Position numbers and translations under genes: made by a program. The notes beneath the pieces were generated by a model. It saw only the letters and a program-made list of their open reading frames with translations, was not told the origin of the DNA and searched no databases. A stretch of 13,837 nucleotides of DNA from CAZBPZ01 sp964493955 (lineage in GTDB: Bacteria > Chloroflexota > Dehalococcoidia > Dehalococcoidales > Fen-1064). The DNA lies in NCBI GenBank assembly GCA_964493955.1, contig CAZBPZ010000044.1, positions 1 through 13,837 of the forward strand. Reading direction: 5' to 3'. This document shows, in pieces, positions 1 through 6,177 of the stretch (the stretch's first letter is position 1; every line of letters starts with the position of its first letter).

Positions 1-30
1 GCCGGGGCGGCCTGCATTTTGCTAATAGGG

Positions 31-60
31 AAGGCCCCCGGCCGCAGGGCCGGGGGCCTT
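31..60 (-). terminator. Hairpin terminator after hppA
   Basis: A perfect 13-bp stem (31-43 pairs with 48-60) closes on a 4-base loop, 20 bases past the hppA stop codon. On the minus strand no clean U tract follows, whereas on the plus strand a short TGGTTTT follows. It may therefore work in both directions or mainly serve a gene to the left of the window. The position and stem strength support termination of the thiD2E-translin-hppA transcript. Confidence 0.7.
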
Positions 61-80
61 TGGTTTTGCGCCGGGCCCTC

Positions 81-2456
81 CTAGCCGATGAGCCGGGCGA
101 AGAAGAGGCTGGCGCTCCCGGCCACCCCGGCAAAGACGATGGATACCATGGCCATCAGCTTGATGAGGATGTTCAGCGAGGGTCCGGAGGCATCCTTCAG
201 CGGGTCGCCCACGGTGTCACCGACGACGCTCGCCTTGTGAGCGTCGGAGCCTTTGCCGCCCAGGGCGCCCGTCTCGATGTATTTCTTGGCGTTGTCCCAG
301 GCACCGCCGGCGTTGGCCAGCATGATGGCCAGCACAAAGCCGGTGGTCAGGCCGCCGAAGAGCACGCCCATCACCGCCCCCGGCCCGAGGACTGCGCCCA
401 CCAGAATGGGCACGATGATGGCCAGCATCGCCGGGAGAATCATCTCCTTCTGGGCGGCCCGGGTGGCAATGTAGACGACCCCGCCGTAGTCGGGCCGGGC
501 GGTGCCCTCCATCAGCCCCGGGATTTCTTTCCACTGCCGGCGCACTTCTTCCACCACCTTGCCGGCGTTACGGCCCACCGCCAGGTTGATAAGGGCGCAG
601 AAGACGAAGGCCAGCATGGCACCGATGAAGATGCCGGCCAGCACCTTGGGGTTCATCAGGCTGATGTCATACCACTGCACGAAGGTGTTGATGGTGGCCA
701 CCCTGAGCTGCTCCACCGTGGCGAAGACCCCGGGTACTACCTCGGCCAGGCCGTCGGCACTGTGCTCGGCAATCCTGATCAGGGCGGCCCGCACCTCTTC
801 AATGTAAGAGGCTACCAGCGCCAGGCCGGTGAGGGCTGCCGAGCCGATGGCGAAGCCCTTGCCGGTGGCCGCCGTGGTATTGCCAATCGAGTCAAGCTTG
901 TCGGTGCGCTCCCGCACCTCGGGGTCCAGGCCGGCCATGGTAGCGTTACCGGAGGCGTTATCCGCAATCGGCCCGTAGGCATCGGTCGCCAGGGTGATTC
1001 CCAGCGTGGACAGCATGCCCACGGCCGCCAGGGCGATGCCGTAGAGGCCCTGCACCGGTACCTGGAACCCGCCGGCCAGGCCGTAGCTCAGGAGGATGCC
1101 GATGGCGATGCTCACCACCGGGATACCGGTGGAAAGCTGACCGATGGAAAGCCCGGCAATCACCACCGTGGCCGGGCCTGTCCGGGCCTGCTCGGCGATT
1201 CCGCGCGTCGGCCCATAATCGTACGAGGTGTAGTACTCGGCGGCCTTGCCGATGATAATCCCCACCAGCAGGCCCACCAGTATCGCCGCCCAGATACGCA
1301 CCGCCGGGCCTATTCCCAGGTCAGACTGGATGCCCAGCATGTAGACCACCAGCCCGCCCGAGGCCAGCGCAATCAGGACAGCGCTGACATTGATGCCCAG
1401 CCCCAGCGACTTGAGCAGCGCCGCGGTTGAAGCGCCCTCGCGGGTGCGCACCAGGTAGATGCCCAGAATGGAGAACATCACGCCCAGGGCCGCAATTACC
1501 ATCGGCAGCACGATGCCCATAATGCCGAAGCCGGCGGCAACACCCAGGGCGGCCGCTGCCAGGATGGAGCCGGCGTATGACTCATAGAGGTCGGCCCCCA
1601 TCCCGGCCACGTCACCGACATTGTCACCGACGTTGTCGGCCAGCACCGCCGGGTTACGCGGGTCGTCCTCCGGAATTCCGGCCTCCACCTTGCCCACCAG
1701 GTCCGAGCCGACGTCGGCTGCCTTGGTGAAGATACCGCCGCCCACGCGGGCAAACAATGCCTGGGTGCTGGCCCCCATGCCGAAGGTCAGCATCGTCACC
1801 GTAATCTCGGCCAGGCTGAAACCGCTGAAGGACTTCATCAGGATAAACCAGAGGCAGATGTCCAGCAGGGCGAAGCCAACTACCACCAGGCCCATCACCG
1901 CCCCGCTGCGGAAGGCTACCTTGAGGGCCCTGTCCAGCGAGGTGCGGGCCGCGTGGGCGGTGCGGGCATTGGCGTAGGTGGCTGTCTTCATGCCCAGCCA
2001 GCCGCACAGGCCGGAAAAGAAGCCGCCGGTGAGGAAGGCGAAGGGTACCCAGCCGTTCATGATGGGTACCGCCATGCCGAAGGCGAGGTAGGCCAGGATG
2101 GCGGCCAGGATGACGAGCACCACCGCCACCACCTTGTACTGGCGCCTCAGGTAGGCGTTAGCGCCTTCACGCACGCCCTGGGCGATGGCCTGCATCCGCT
2201 CTGTACCCTCGGACTCCTGGCGCATGTTCCGGTAGAAGATGAAGGCAAAGAGCAGGGCCAGCAGCGAGCCCACCGGTGCCAGGTACCACAGGCCGGGTAT
2301 CGCCTCGCTATCGCCGGCGGCGGCCGCCGCCGTGCCCTGGGCCGCTGTCCCGCCGGCCGTAAAGAACGACACCAGCAGGACCAGCCCCACCACCAGGCCG
2401 CAGCCCAGCAGCAGCGCCTTCTTGGTACGTAGCATACGTAACAGGGGAAGCTTCAC
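81..2456 (-). CDS. hppA: Membrane-bound ion-pumping pyrophosphatase, K+-dependent type
   Basis: This integral membrane enzyme hydrolyses cytoplasmic pyrophosphate and pumps H+ or Na+ out of the cell. It has 791 residues and about 16 hydrophobic segments. Family motifs are visible: DVGSDLVGKVE (248-258; canonical Ala is Ser), DDPRN (264-268), DNVGDNVGD (274-282) and GDPLKDASGPS (750-760; canonical Thr is Ala). In GNTTAATGK (525-533), Ala529 and Gly532 mark the K+-dependent subfamily, where K+-independent enzymes have Lys and Thr. An extra segment at about 552-600 and a hydrophobic N-terminus (14-34) make it longer than many bacterial forms. The start is GTG, preceded by AAGGAGG 7 bases upstream. 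That GTG shares its first G with the TAG stop of the upstream translin-family gene, so translation is probably coupled. The pumped ion cannot be settled by reading alone. Confidence 0.97.
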   Translation of the reverse strand: MKLPLLRMLRTKKALLLGCGLVVGLVLLVSFFTAGGTAAQGTAAAAAGDSEAIPGLWYLAPVGSLLALLFAFIFYRNMRQESEGTERMQAIAQGVREGANAYLRRQYKVVAVVLVILAAILAYLAFGMAVPIMNGWVPFAFLTGGFFSGLCGWLGMKTATYANARTAHAARTSLDRALKVAFRSGAVMGLVVVGFALLDICLWFILMKSFSGFSLAEITVTMLTFGMGASTQALFARVGGGIFTKAADVGSDLVGKVEAGIPEDDPRNPAVLADNVGDNVGDVAGMGADLYESYAGSILAAAALGVAAGFGIMGIVLPMVIAALGVMFSILGIYLVRTREGASTAALLKSLGLGINVSAVLIALASGGLVVYMLGIQSDLGIGPAVRIWAAILVGLLVGIIIGKAAEYYTSYDYGPTRGIAEQARTGPATVVIAGLSIGQLSTGIPVVSIAIGILLSYGLAGGFQVPVQGLYGIALAAVGMLSTLGITLATDAYGPIADNASGNATMAGLDPEVRERTDKLDSIGNTTAATGKGFAIGSAALTGLALVASYIEEVRAALIRIAEHSADGLAEVVPGVFATVEQLRVATINTFVQWYDISLMNPKVLAGIFIGAMLAFVFCALINLAVGRNAGKVVEEVRRQWKEIPGLMEGTARPDYGGVVYIATRAAQKEMILPAMLAIIVPILVGAVLGPGAVMGVLFGGLTTGFVLAIMLANAGGAWDNAKKYIETGALGGKGSDAHKASVVGDTVGDPLKDASGPSLNILIKLMAMVSIVFAGVAGSASLFFARLIG

Positions 2457-3103
2457 TACATATCCTCCTTCTCCACAGGATAGTCTCCCAGCCTTTCCTC
2501 AAGCTCGCTCTGTCTCATTGTCAGTGTCAGGTCACTGCGGGTCCGCTCCAGTACACCGCGCACCATGTCCGTCACCCGGCGCAAGCTGTTGGTGAGGGCA
2601 TCGGGGAAGTCCATCGTCACCAGGATGTTGTAGATGTCGTCCATGGCTTCCAGGAACTCCTCGCCGCGCGAGAGGTCCCCCTTCCGCAGGCTGTCCAGCA
2701 GGTAGCGCCGCAGCTCGCCCACGGCGTCGCCCAGCCCGTGCAGGTAGGCAACGGGGTCAATGTTCAGCTCCCGGGGTGTGGGGGGGGGCTGGCCGTTCAC
2801 CAGGGCCAGCACCACCCTGCCCTCGGCCAGCTCTTTCTGGGCCTCGCGCACAAAACCGGCCCGCCCTATCTCGCTGTCGGCCGGCACTGCCCCGTAGGCC
2901 CTCTCCAGCAGGTCGGCCGCGGCTTTGAGGAGGGACTCGGCCTCGTTCATCTCCTGGCGGTGAATTGCCCGAATCGCCCGGCTGCAGTGGCGGATGGCAT
3001 CGCGGCACAGCGGTAGAATCTGCTCCCGGGCCGCATCACGCTCTGCCAGGGTAGCGCGGATGTGTTCGGCAATGGTGTCCAGGTCCCTGGTGAACCTACC
3101 CAC
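2456..3103 (-). CDS. Translin-family protein
   Basis: This 215-residue, almost wholly alpha-helical protein resembles translin, the ring-forming RNA/ssDNA-binding family that in eukaryotes pairs with the RNase TRAX. The best-matching stretch is 120-180: YLHGLGDAVGELRRYLLDS, then KGDL, then the acidic helix EEFLEAMDDIYNIL (148-161) and a DALTNSLRRVTDMVRGVLE helix. An earlier REAQKELAE helix (86-94) aligns with the conserved EYVEA-type helix. Acidic residues E87, E91, E130, D155 and D156 are candidates for a TRAX-like metal site, but I cannot confirm this without alignment. The start is GTG, with GGAGGAGG in front and an 8-base overlap with the end of the thiD2E gene. Its stop overlaps the hppA start. 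A run of nine C residues in the coding strand (2780-2788) encodes three prolines. Its RNA or DNA target is unknown. Confidence 0.75.
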   Translation of the reverse strand: MGRFTRDLDTIAEHIRATLAERDAAREQILPLCRDAIRHCSRAIRAIHRQEMNEAESLLKAAADLLERAYGAVPADSEIGRAGFVREAQKELAEGRVVLALVNGQPPPTPRELNIDPVAYLHGLGDAVGELRRYLLDSLRKGDLSRGEEFLEAMDDIYNILVTMDFPDALTNSLRRVTDMVRGVLERTRSDLTLTMRQSELEERLGDYPVEKEDM

Positions 3104-4148
3104 GGGCCTCCTCCAGACGCTGGCTGAACTGCCGGGCGGCTGCCCCGGGCGACGGCGCGTTCAGGACGGCGCTTATCACGCAGACAGCGTCGGCCCCGGC
3201 GGCCACCAGCTCCTTTACCTTCTCCGCCGTAATGCCGCCGATGGCCACCAGTGGCCGCTGCGTTACCTGGCGCACCTGCCCCAGGGTTGCCACACCGACC
3301 ACTATCACCGCCTCCTTGGTGCTGGTGGGGTAGATTGAGCCGACGGCAATGTAGTCGGCCCCGGCACGGTCGGCCGCGACCGCCTGTTCGGGCGTGGTCA
3401 CTGACACACCGAGGAGCACCCCCGGCGGTAGCAGCCGCCGGGCCTCCTCGGCCGGGAGGTCATCCTGCCCGACGTGCAGGCCGTCTGCCTCGCAGGCCAG
3501 CGCCATGTCCAGGTAGTCGTTCATCACGAAGAGCGCCCCGGCTTCCTGGCAGGCGGCCTTGAGCCGGCGCGCCAGCGCCAGCCGCTCCCGCCCCGGAAGC
3601 GCCTTGTCGCGTAGCTGCAGGACGGAAGCTCCCCCCTGCAGCACCGCCCGTGCTATCTCCAGGCAGTCACGCTCGCCGAGCACCGCCGTGTCAATGATGA
3701 CGTACAGCCCGCTGATGCGGGCCGCCCGGTCGCGGCGGAGCAGGCGGTCCAGCAGCGCCTGCTCCAGCTCATAGAGTTCAAAGCGGGCATGCCTGAACGC
3801 AGCCGGGTCAAGCCCGGCCGCCTCCGGTAGCCTGGCCATTTCCTCCAGCGTGCGCAGCGCCTCCTGGGCGCGCCGGCTGTTGGCGATGACGCTGGCCGGC
3901 AGGCTGCGCCCGGCCGGCTCGTCCGGGACGGCCGTATCAATCCCCACGTCCCCCGCCGCATTCCTGGCCCTCACCAGTGCTTGCTGGAGGACGGTATCGG
4001 TGCCCCGGACCCGGTGGCGCAGGCTCTTGAGGCGCTCCGTCAGCGCCGTGTCATCCAGTACCAGGCGGGCCACATCCTCCAGCAGACGCAGCCCTTCAGC
4101 GGTACGGTTGAAGCTGGCGTCAATGACACGCAGGACTGATAGTGACAT
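3096..4148 (-). CDS. thiE: ThiD2-ThiE fusion: HMP-P kinase-like domain plus thiamine-phosphate synthase
   Basis: This two-domain protein acts in thiamine synthesis (350 residues from the chosen start). Residues 1-140 (RVIDASFNRTAEGLRLLEDVARLVLDD onward, with SVIANSRRAQEALRTLEE) match the ThiD2 family, which to my knowledge phosphorylates HMP-phosphate. Residues 145-350 are a TIM-barrel ThiE, which joins HMP-PP and thiazole phosphate to give thiamine phosphate plus PPi. Visible ThiE motifs are QLRDK (178-182), ND (210-211), HVGQDDLP (225-232), YPTSTK (273-278), AIGGI (302-306) and VCVISA (322-327). The frame stays open upstream to 4337, but a promoter at 4193-4221 would initiate near 4186. That leaves the ATG at 4148, with a weak GGGTGAG in front, as the first usable start; it also begins exactly at the conserved domain. 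It is the first gene of the operon with the translin-family gene and hppA. No TPP riboswitch is visible in the short leader. Confidence 0.92.
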   Translation of the reverse strand: MSLSVLRVIDASFNRTAEGLRLLEDVARLVLDDTALTERLKSLRHRVRGTDTVLQQALVRARNAAGDVGIDTAVPDEPAGRSLPASVIANSRRAQEALRTLEEMARLPEAAGLDPAAFRHARFELYELEQALLDRLLRRDRAARISGLYVIIDTAVLGERDCLEIARAVLQGGASVLQLRDKALPGRERLALARRLKAACQEAGALFVMNDYLDMALACEADGLHVGQDDLPAEEARRLLPPGVLLGVSVTTPEQAVAADRAGADYIAVGSIYPTSTKEAVIVVGVATLGQVRQVTQRPLVAIGGITAEKVKELVAAGADAVCVISAVLNAPSPGAAARQFSQRLEEARG

Positions 4149-4192
4149 CTCACCCAAAGAAAGGCCCTCGCGGGCACACGGACAACCGGCCA

Positions 4193-4221
4193 ATTCTAAC
4201 ATGCTCCTGCCGGCGCCGCAA
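4193..4221 (-). promoter_or_regulatory. Promoter of the thiD2E-translin-hppA operon
   Basis: On the minus strand a -35 TTGCGG (4216-4221) and a -10 TAGAAT (4193-4198) are separated by exactly 17 bases. Transcription would start near 4186, leaving a leader of about 38 bases before the ATG at 4148. This placement is the main reason for rejecting upstream in-frame starts. Confidence 0.6.
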
Positions 4222-4308
4222 GCTGGTATGGGGCCGGTTTCATCTGCATGGTATCGGTCAGCCCCTGTGCCTGGTTGCCGGTAAGGCGGGTGAAACGTGG
4301 GGCCGCGG

Positions 4309-4337
4309 TTGACACCCTGCCCGGGCGGCCCTAACAT
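4309..4337 (+). promoter_or_regulatory. Promoter of birA
   Basis: A -35 TTGACA (4309-4314) and a -10 TAACAT (4332-4337) are spaced by 17 bases, upstream of and facing birA. Transcription would begin near 4344, giving a leader of about 18 bases with the GGGAGAGG ribosome site at 4349-4356. No BirA operator-like long palindrome is visible here, as expected for a BirA without a DNA-binding domain. Confidence 0.7.
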
Positions 4338-4361
4338 TCAGGTGAACAGGGAGAGGCACTG

Positions 4362-5156
4362 TTGCCACCGGAAGTACTTTCCAGCCAGGCCGTCCGCCAG
4401 GGACTCGGCACCCGGTTCGTGGGGCAGAGGCTACTTTATTTCCCCAGCGTTGGGAGCACGATGGACATCGCGCGGCGCGAGGCAGCGGCCGGTGCCCCGG
4501 AGGGTACGGTTGTCCTGGCGGAGCGCCAGACGGCTGCCCGGGGCCGGCTGCGGCGCGCCTGGGTATCGCCCGAGGGCAATATTGCCCTTTCCGTGGTATT
4601 CCGGCCGACGCGGGAGCACCTCCCCGCCCTGACAATGGTGGCGGCGCTGGCGGTGGTCAGCTCAATCGGGCAGGTCACCGGCCTGGCGGCCGCGATAAAG
4701 TGGCCCAACGACGTGCTGCTGGACGATAGAAAAGTCTGCGGCATCCTGCTGGAGAGCAGTCTCAGCGGCGAAAAGGTTAGCTATGCCATCGTGGGCATTG
4801 GCATCAACGTGGGCCTGGACGTGGCGGCGTTCCCGGAGACGGCCGAGAAAGCCACCAGCCTGGCGCGGGAGTGCGGCTACGAGGTGTCACGCCTCCAGCT
4901 TGTCCGGGCCCTCCTGGGCGCACTGGAACGCTATTACCTGGCCCCACCTGAAGCGGTGTTTGGCGAGTGGCGCCGCAGGCTCGTCACCCTGGGAAAGGCC
5001 GTCTGCATCACCCCGGCGGCCGGCGGTGCCTCCTTTGAGGCCGTGGCGGAGACGGTGGGTGCTGATGGCAGCCTGCTGCTCCGCCGCAGTGACGGGAGCC
5101 TCACCCGGGTCCTGGCGGGTGACGTGACCCTCAAAGCTACGGCGGGGCAGGGATAG
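4362..5156 (+). CDS. birA: Biotin--protein ligase, monofunctional (no HTH domain)
   Basis: This enzyme activates biotin to biotinyl-AMP, releasing PPi, and attaches biotin to the acceptor lysine of biotin-dependent carboxylases. It has 264 residues: a catalytic domain at 20-200 and an SH3-like C-terminal domain at 205-260. Visible motifs are VGSTMDIA (30-37), QTAARGRLRRAW (56-67), KWPNDV (113-118), DRKVCGILLES (122-132, with K124 the probable catalytic lysine) and GIGINV (145-150). The glycine-rich loop normally reads close to GRGRxGRxW; here two of its glycines are Ala and Arg, while the arginine corresponding to E. coli R118 is kept. There is no N-terminal helix-turn-helix, so it should not repress biotin genes directly. 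The start is TTG, with GAGAGG five bases upstream and a promoter leaving only a short leader. No biotin synthesis genes lie nearby. Confidence 0.95.
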   Translation: MPPEVLSSQAVRQGLGTRFVGQRLLYFPSVGSTMDIARREAAAGAPEGTVVLAERQTAARGRLRRAWVSPEGNIALSVVFRPTREHLPALTMVAALAVVSSIGQVTGLAAAIKWPNDVLLDDRKVCGILLESSLSGEKVSYAIVGIGINVGLDVAAFPETAEKATSLARECGYEVSRLQLVRALLGALERYYLAPPEAVFGEWRRRLVTLGKAVCITPAAGGASFEAVAETVGADGSLLLRRSDGSLTRVLAGDVTLKATAGQG

Positions 5157-5161
5157 CGGAG

Positions 5162-5189
5162 CCGGGGGGAGCCGGCCGGCTCCCCCCGG
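5162..5189. terminator. Bidirectional hairpin between birA and slipin
   Basis: This is a perfect 28-base palindrome (two 14-base arms meeting at 5175/5176). It starts 6 bases after the birA stop and lies 8 bases from the slipin stop on the other strand. In RNA a few central bases must unpair to form the loop. The symmetry and the convergent position fit a shared terminator. U tracts are poor on both sides, only TGTTT at 5194-5198 on the plus strand. Confidence 0.7.
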
Positions 5190-5196
5190 TGGCTGT

Positions 5197-5973
5197 TTAG
5201 GTCTGCTTGCTTTGCTCGGTTGACTCCGGCAGCTTGAAGAACATCTTCACCAGGTCGAGCGGCAGCGGGAAGATGATGGTGCTGTTCCTTTCGACGGCTA
5301 TCTCGGTGAGCGTCTGCAGGTAGCGGAGCTGCAGCGTTACCGGCTCTCTGGCAATAATCGTACCCGCCTCAGCCAGCCGGGCCGATGCCTGGAACTCGCC
5401 GTCGGCGTGGATAATCTTGGCGCGGCGCTCACGCTCGGCCTCGGCCTGGGCCGCCATCATGCGCCGCATCTGCTCGGGCAGCTCCACCTGCTTGATTTCC
5501 ACCGTGCTGACTTTAACGCCCCACGGGTCAGTATGCTCGTCAATGATGCGCTGCAGCATCTGGTTGAGCTTGTCACGCTCCGACAGCAGCTCGTCCATCT
5601 CTGACTGCCCGAGGACATTCCGCAGGGTGGTCAGGGCAATCTGCGAGGTTGCCCGGATGTAGTCGGCCACCTTCAGGCGGGCGGCCTCGGGGTCAATCAC
5701 GCGGAAGTAGACCACGGCATCGACCCGTACCGTCACGTTATCACGGGTGATGACCTCCTGCGAGGGTACGTCCATGGTGACGATGCGCAGGTCAACCCGG
5801 AGCAGCCGGTCAACGAACGGGATGATGAGGAAAAGACCGGGGCCGCGCACCCCGGCGAACCGCCCCAGCCGGAGCAGGACCCCCCGCTCGTACTCGGGCA
5901 GTATCTTGACCGTGTTGGGGATGATGATGAGTAGTGCCAGCACAATGATGCCGATGATAATCCCGGTTGTCAT
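5197..5973 (-). CDS. Slipin / stomatin-like SPFH-domain membrane protein
   Basis: This 258-residue membrane-anchored SPFH protein is expected to form ring or cage oligomers and to partner the NfeD protease in membrane quality control. It has one N-terminal hydrophobic anchor (3-18), then the stomatin signature region (NTVKILPEYERGVLLRLGRF at 20-39), the SPFH beta domain to about 165 (DVPSQEVITRDNVTV, YFRVIDPEAA), and a charged helix (165-205, AQAEAERERRAKIIHADGEFQASARL) typical of coiled-coil assembly. The C-terminus (STIIFPLPLDLVKMF) matches prokaryotic slipins. The start ATG has a strong AAGGAGGG six bases upstream and overlaps the TGA of the small NfeD-type reading frame before it (ATGA). 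No promoter of its own is obvious, so it is probably co-transcribed from the nfeD promoter. Confidence 0.95.
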   Translation of the reverse strand: MTTGIIIGIIVLALLIIIPNTVKILPEYERGVLLRLGRFAGVRGPGLFLIIPFVDRLLRVDLRIVTMDVPSQEVITRDNVTVRVDAVVYFRVIDPEAARLKVADYIRATSQIALTTLRNVLGQSEMDELLSERDKLNQMLQRIIDEHTDPWGVKVSTVEIKQVELPEQMRRMMAAQAEAERERRAKIIHADGEFQASARLAEAGTIIAREPVTLQLRYLQTLTEIAVERNSTIIFPLPLDLVKMFFKLPESTEQSKQT

Positions 5974-6177
5974 TTTCTTCCCTCCTTAGGCTTGGCTTGC
6001 AGCGGGGTTACCTGGAGCACCAGGCCCTCAACTTTTGTAGCTTTCACCTCCCGGCCCGGTTCAGCACTTCCACCCGTGGATACGGCTGCCCACAACTCGC
6101 CGCCGGTCTGGTGATGGCGGTACCAAGCCGGCGGCCGCCAGGCTGACGACGGCGCCCGTAACTGTGGGGGCGCTCAC
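5970..6177 (-). pseudogene. Small NfeD C-terminal (OB-fold) domain gene, interrupted by a +1 frameshift
   Basis: The first frame starts at a GTG (6177-6175) that overlaps the nfeD TGA (GTGA), with GGGAG six bases upstream. It reads VSAPTVTGAVVSLAAAGLV and then loses similarity. The second frame, +1 relative to it, reads QTGGELWAAVSTGG and then EPGREVKATKVEGLVLQVTP, ending at a TGA that overlaps the slipin ATG (ATGA). The second part aligns closely with residues 399-431 of the NfeD next door (GELWDAVSTSGE, then GEEV, VDGMTLYV, KP). Skipping one base between about 6099 and 6130 restores one frame of about 68 residues, which would be a stand-alone OB-fold NfeD domain. The preserved overlaps on both sides argue for a recent lesion, a sequencing error or a programmed +1 shift rather than old decay. 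Confidence 0.65.

Larger units (their letters stand above)
4149..4361. other. Divergent intergenic region thiD2E / birA
   Basis: This 213-base spacer holds the two promoters described separately, with their -35 elements about 87 bases apart. The middle (4222-4308) contains no convincing gene, long palindrome or riboswitch. No thi-box-like structure was seen on the minus strand, and the short predicted leader leaves no room for one. Confidence 0.6.

Noticed and set aside
1..17. Possible minus-strand gene start (ATG at 17-15)
   Set aside because: There is no ribosome site and too few codons before the window edge to judge.
60..1430. Long plus-strand open frame opposite hppA (456 codons)
   Set aside because: It is antisense to a clear pyrophosphatase, rich in His, Gly and Gln with no recognisable domain, as expected from a shadow frame in GC-rich DNA.
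4149..4190. Possible TPP riboswitch before thiD2E
   Set aside because: The predicted leader is only about 38 bases and no conserved TPP aptamer pattern is visible.
4149..4337. N-terminal extension of the ThiD2-ThiE frame up to 4337
   Set aside because: The extension is low-complexity, lies upstream of the conserved ThiD2 start, and spans the predicted promoters on both strands. Translation from 4148 fits the family and the predicted transcript.
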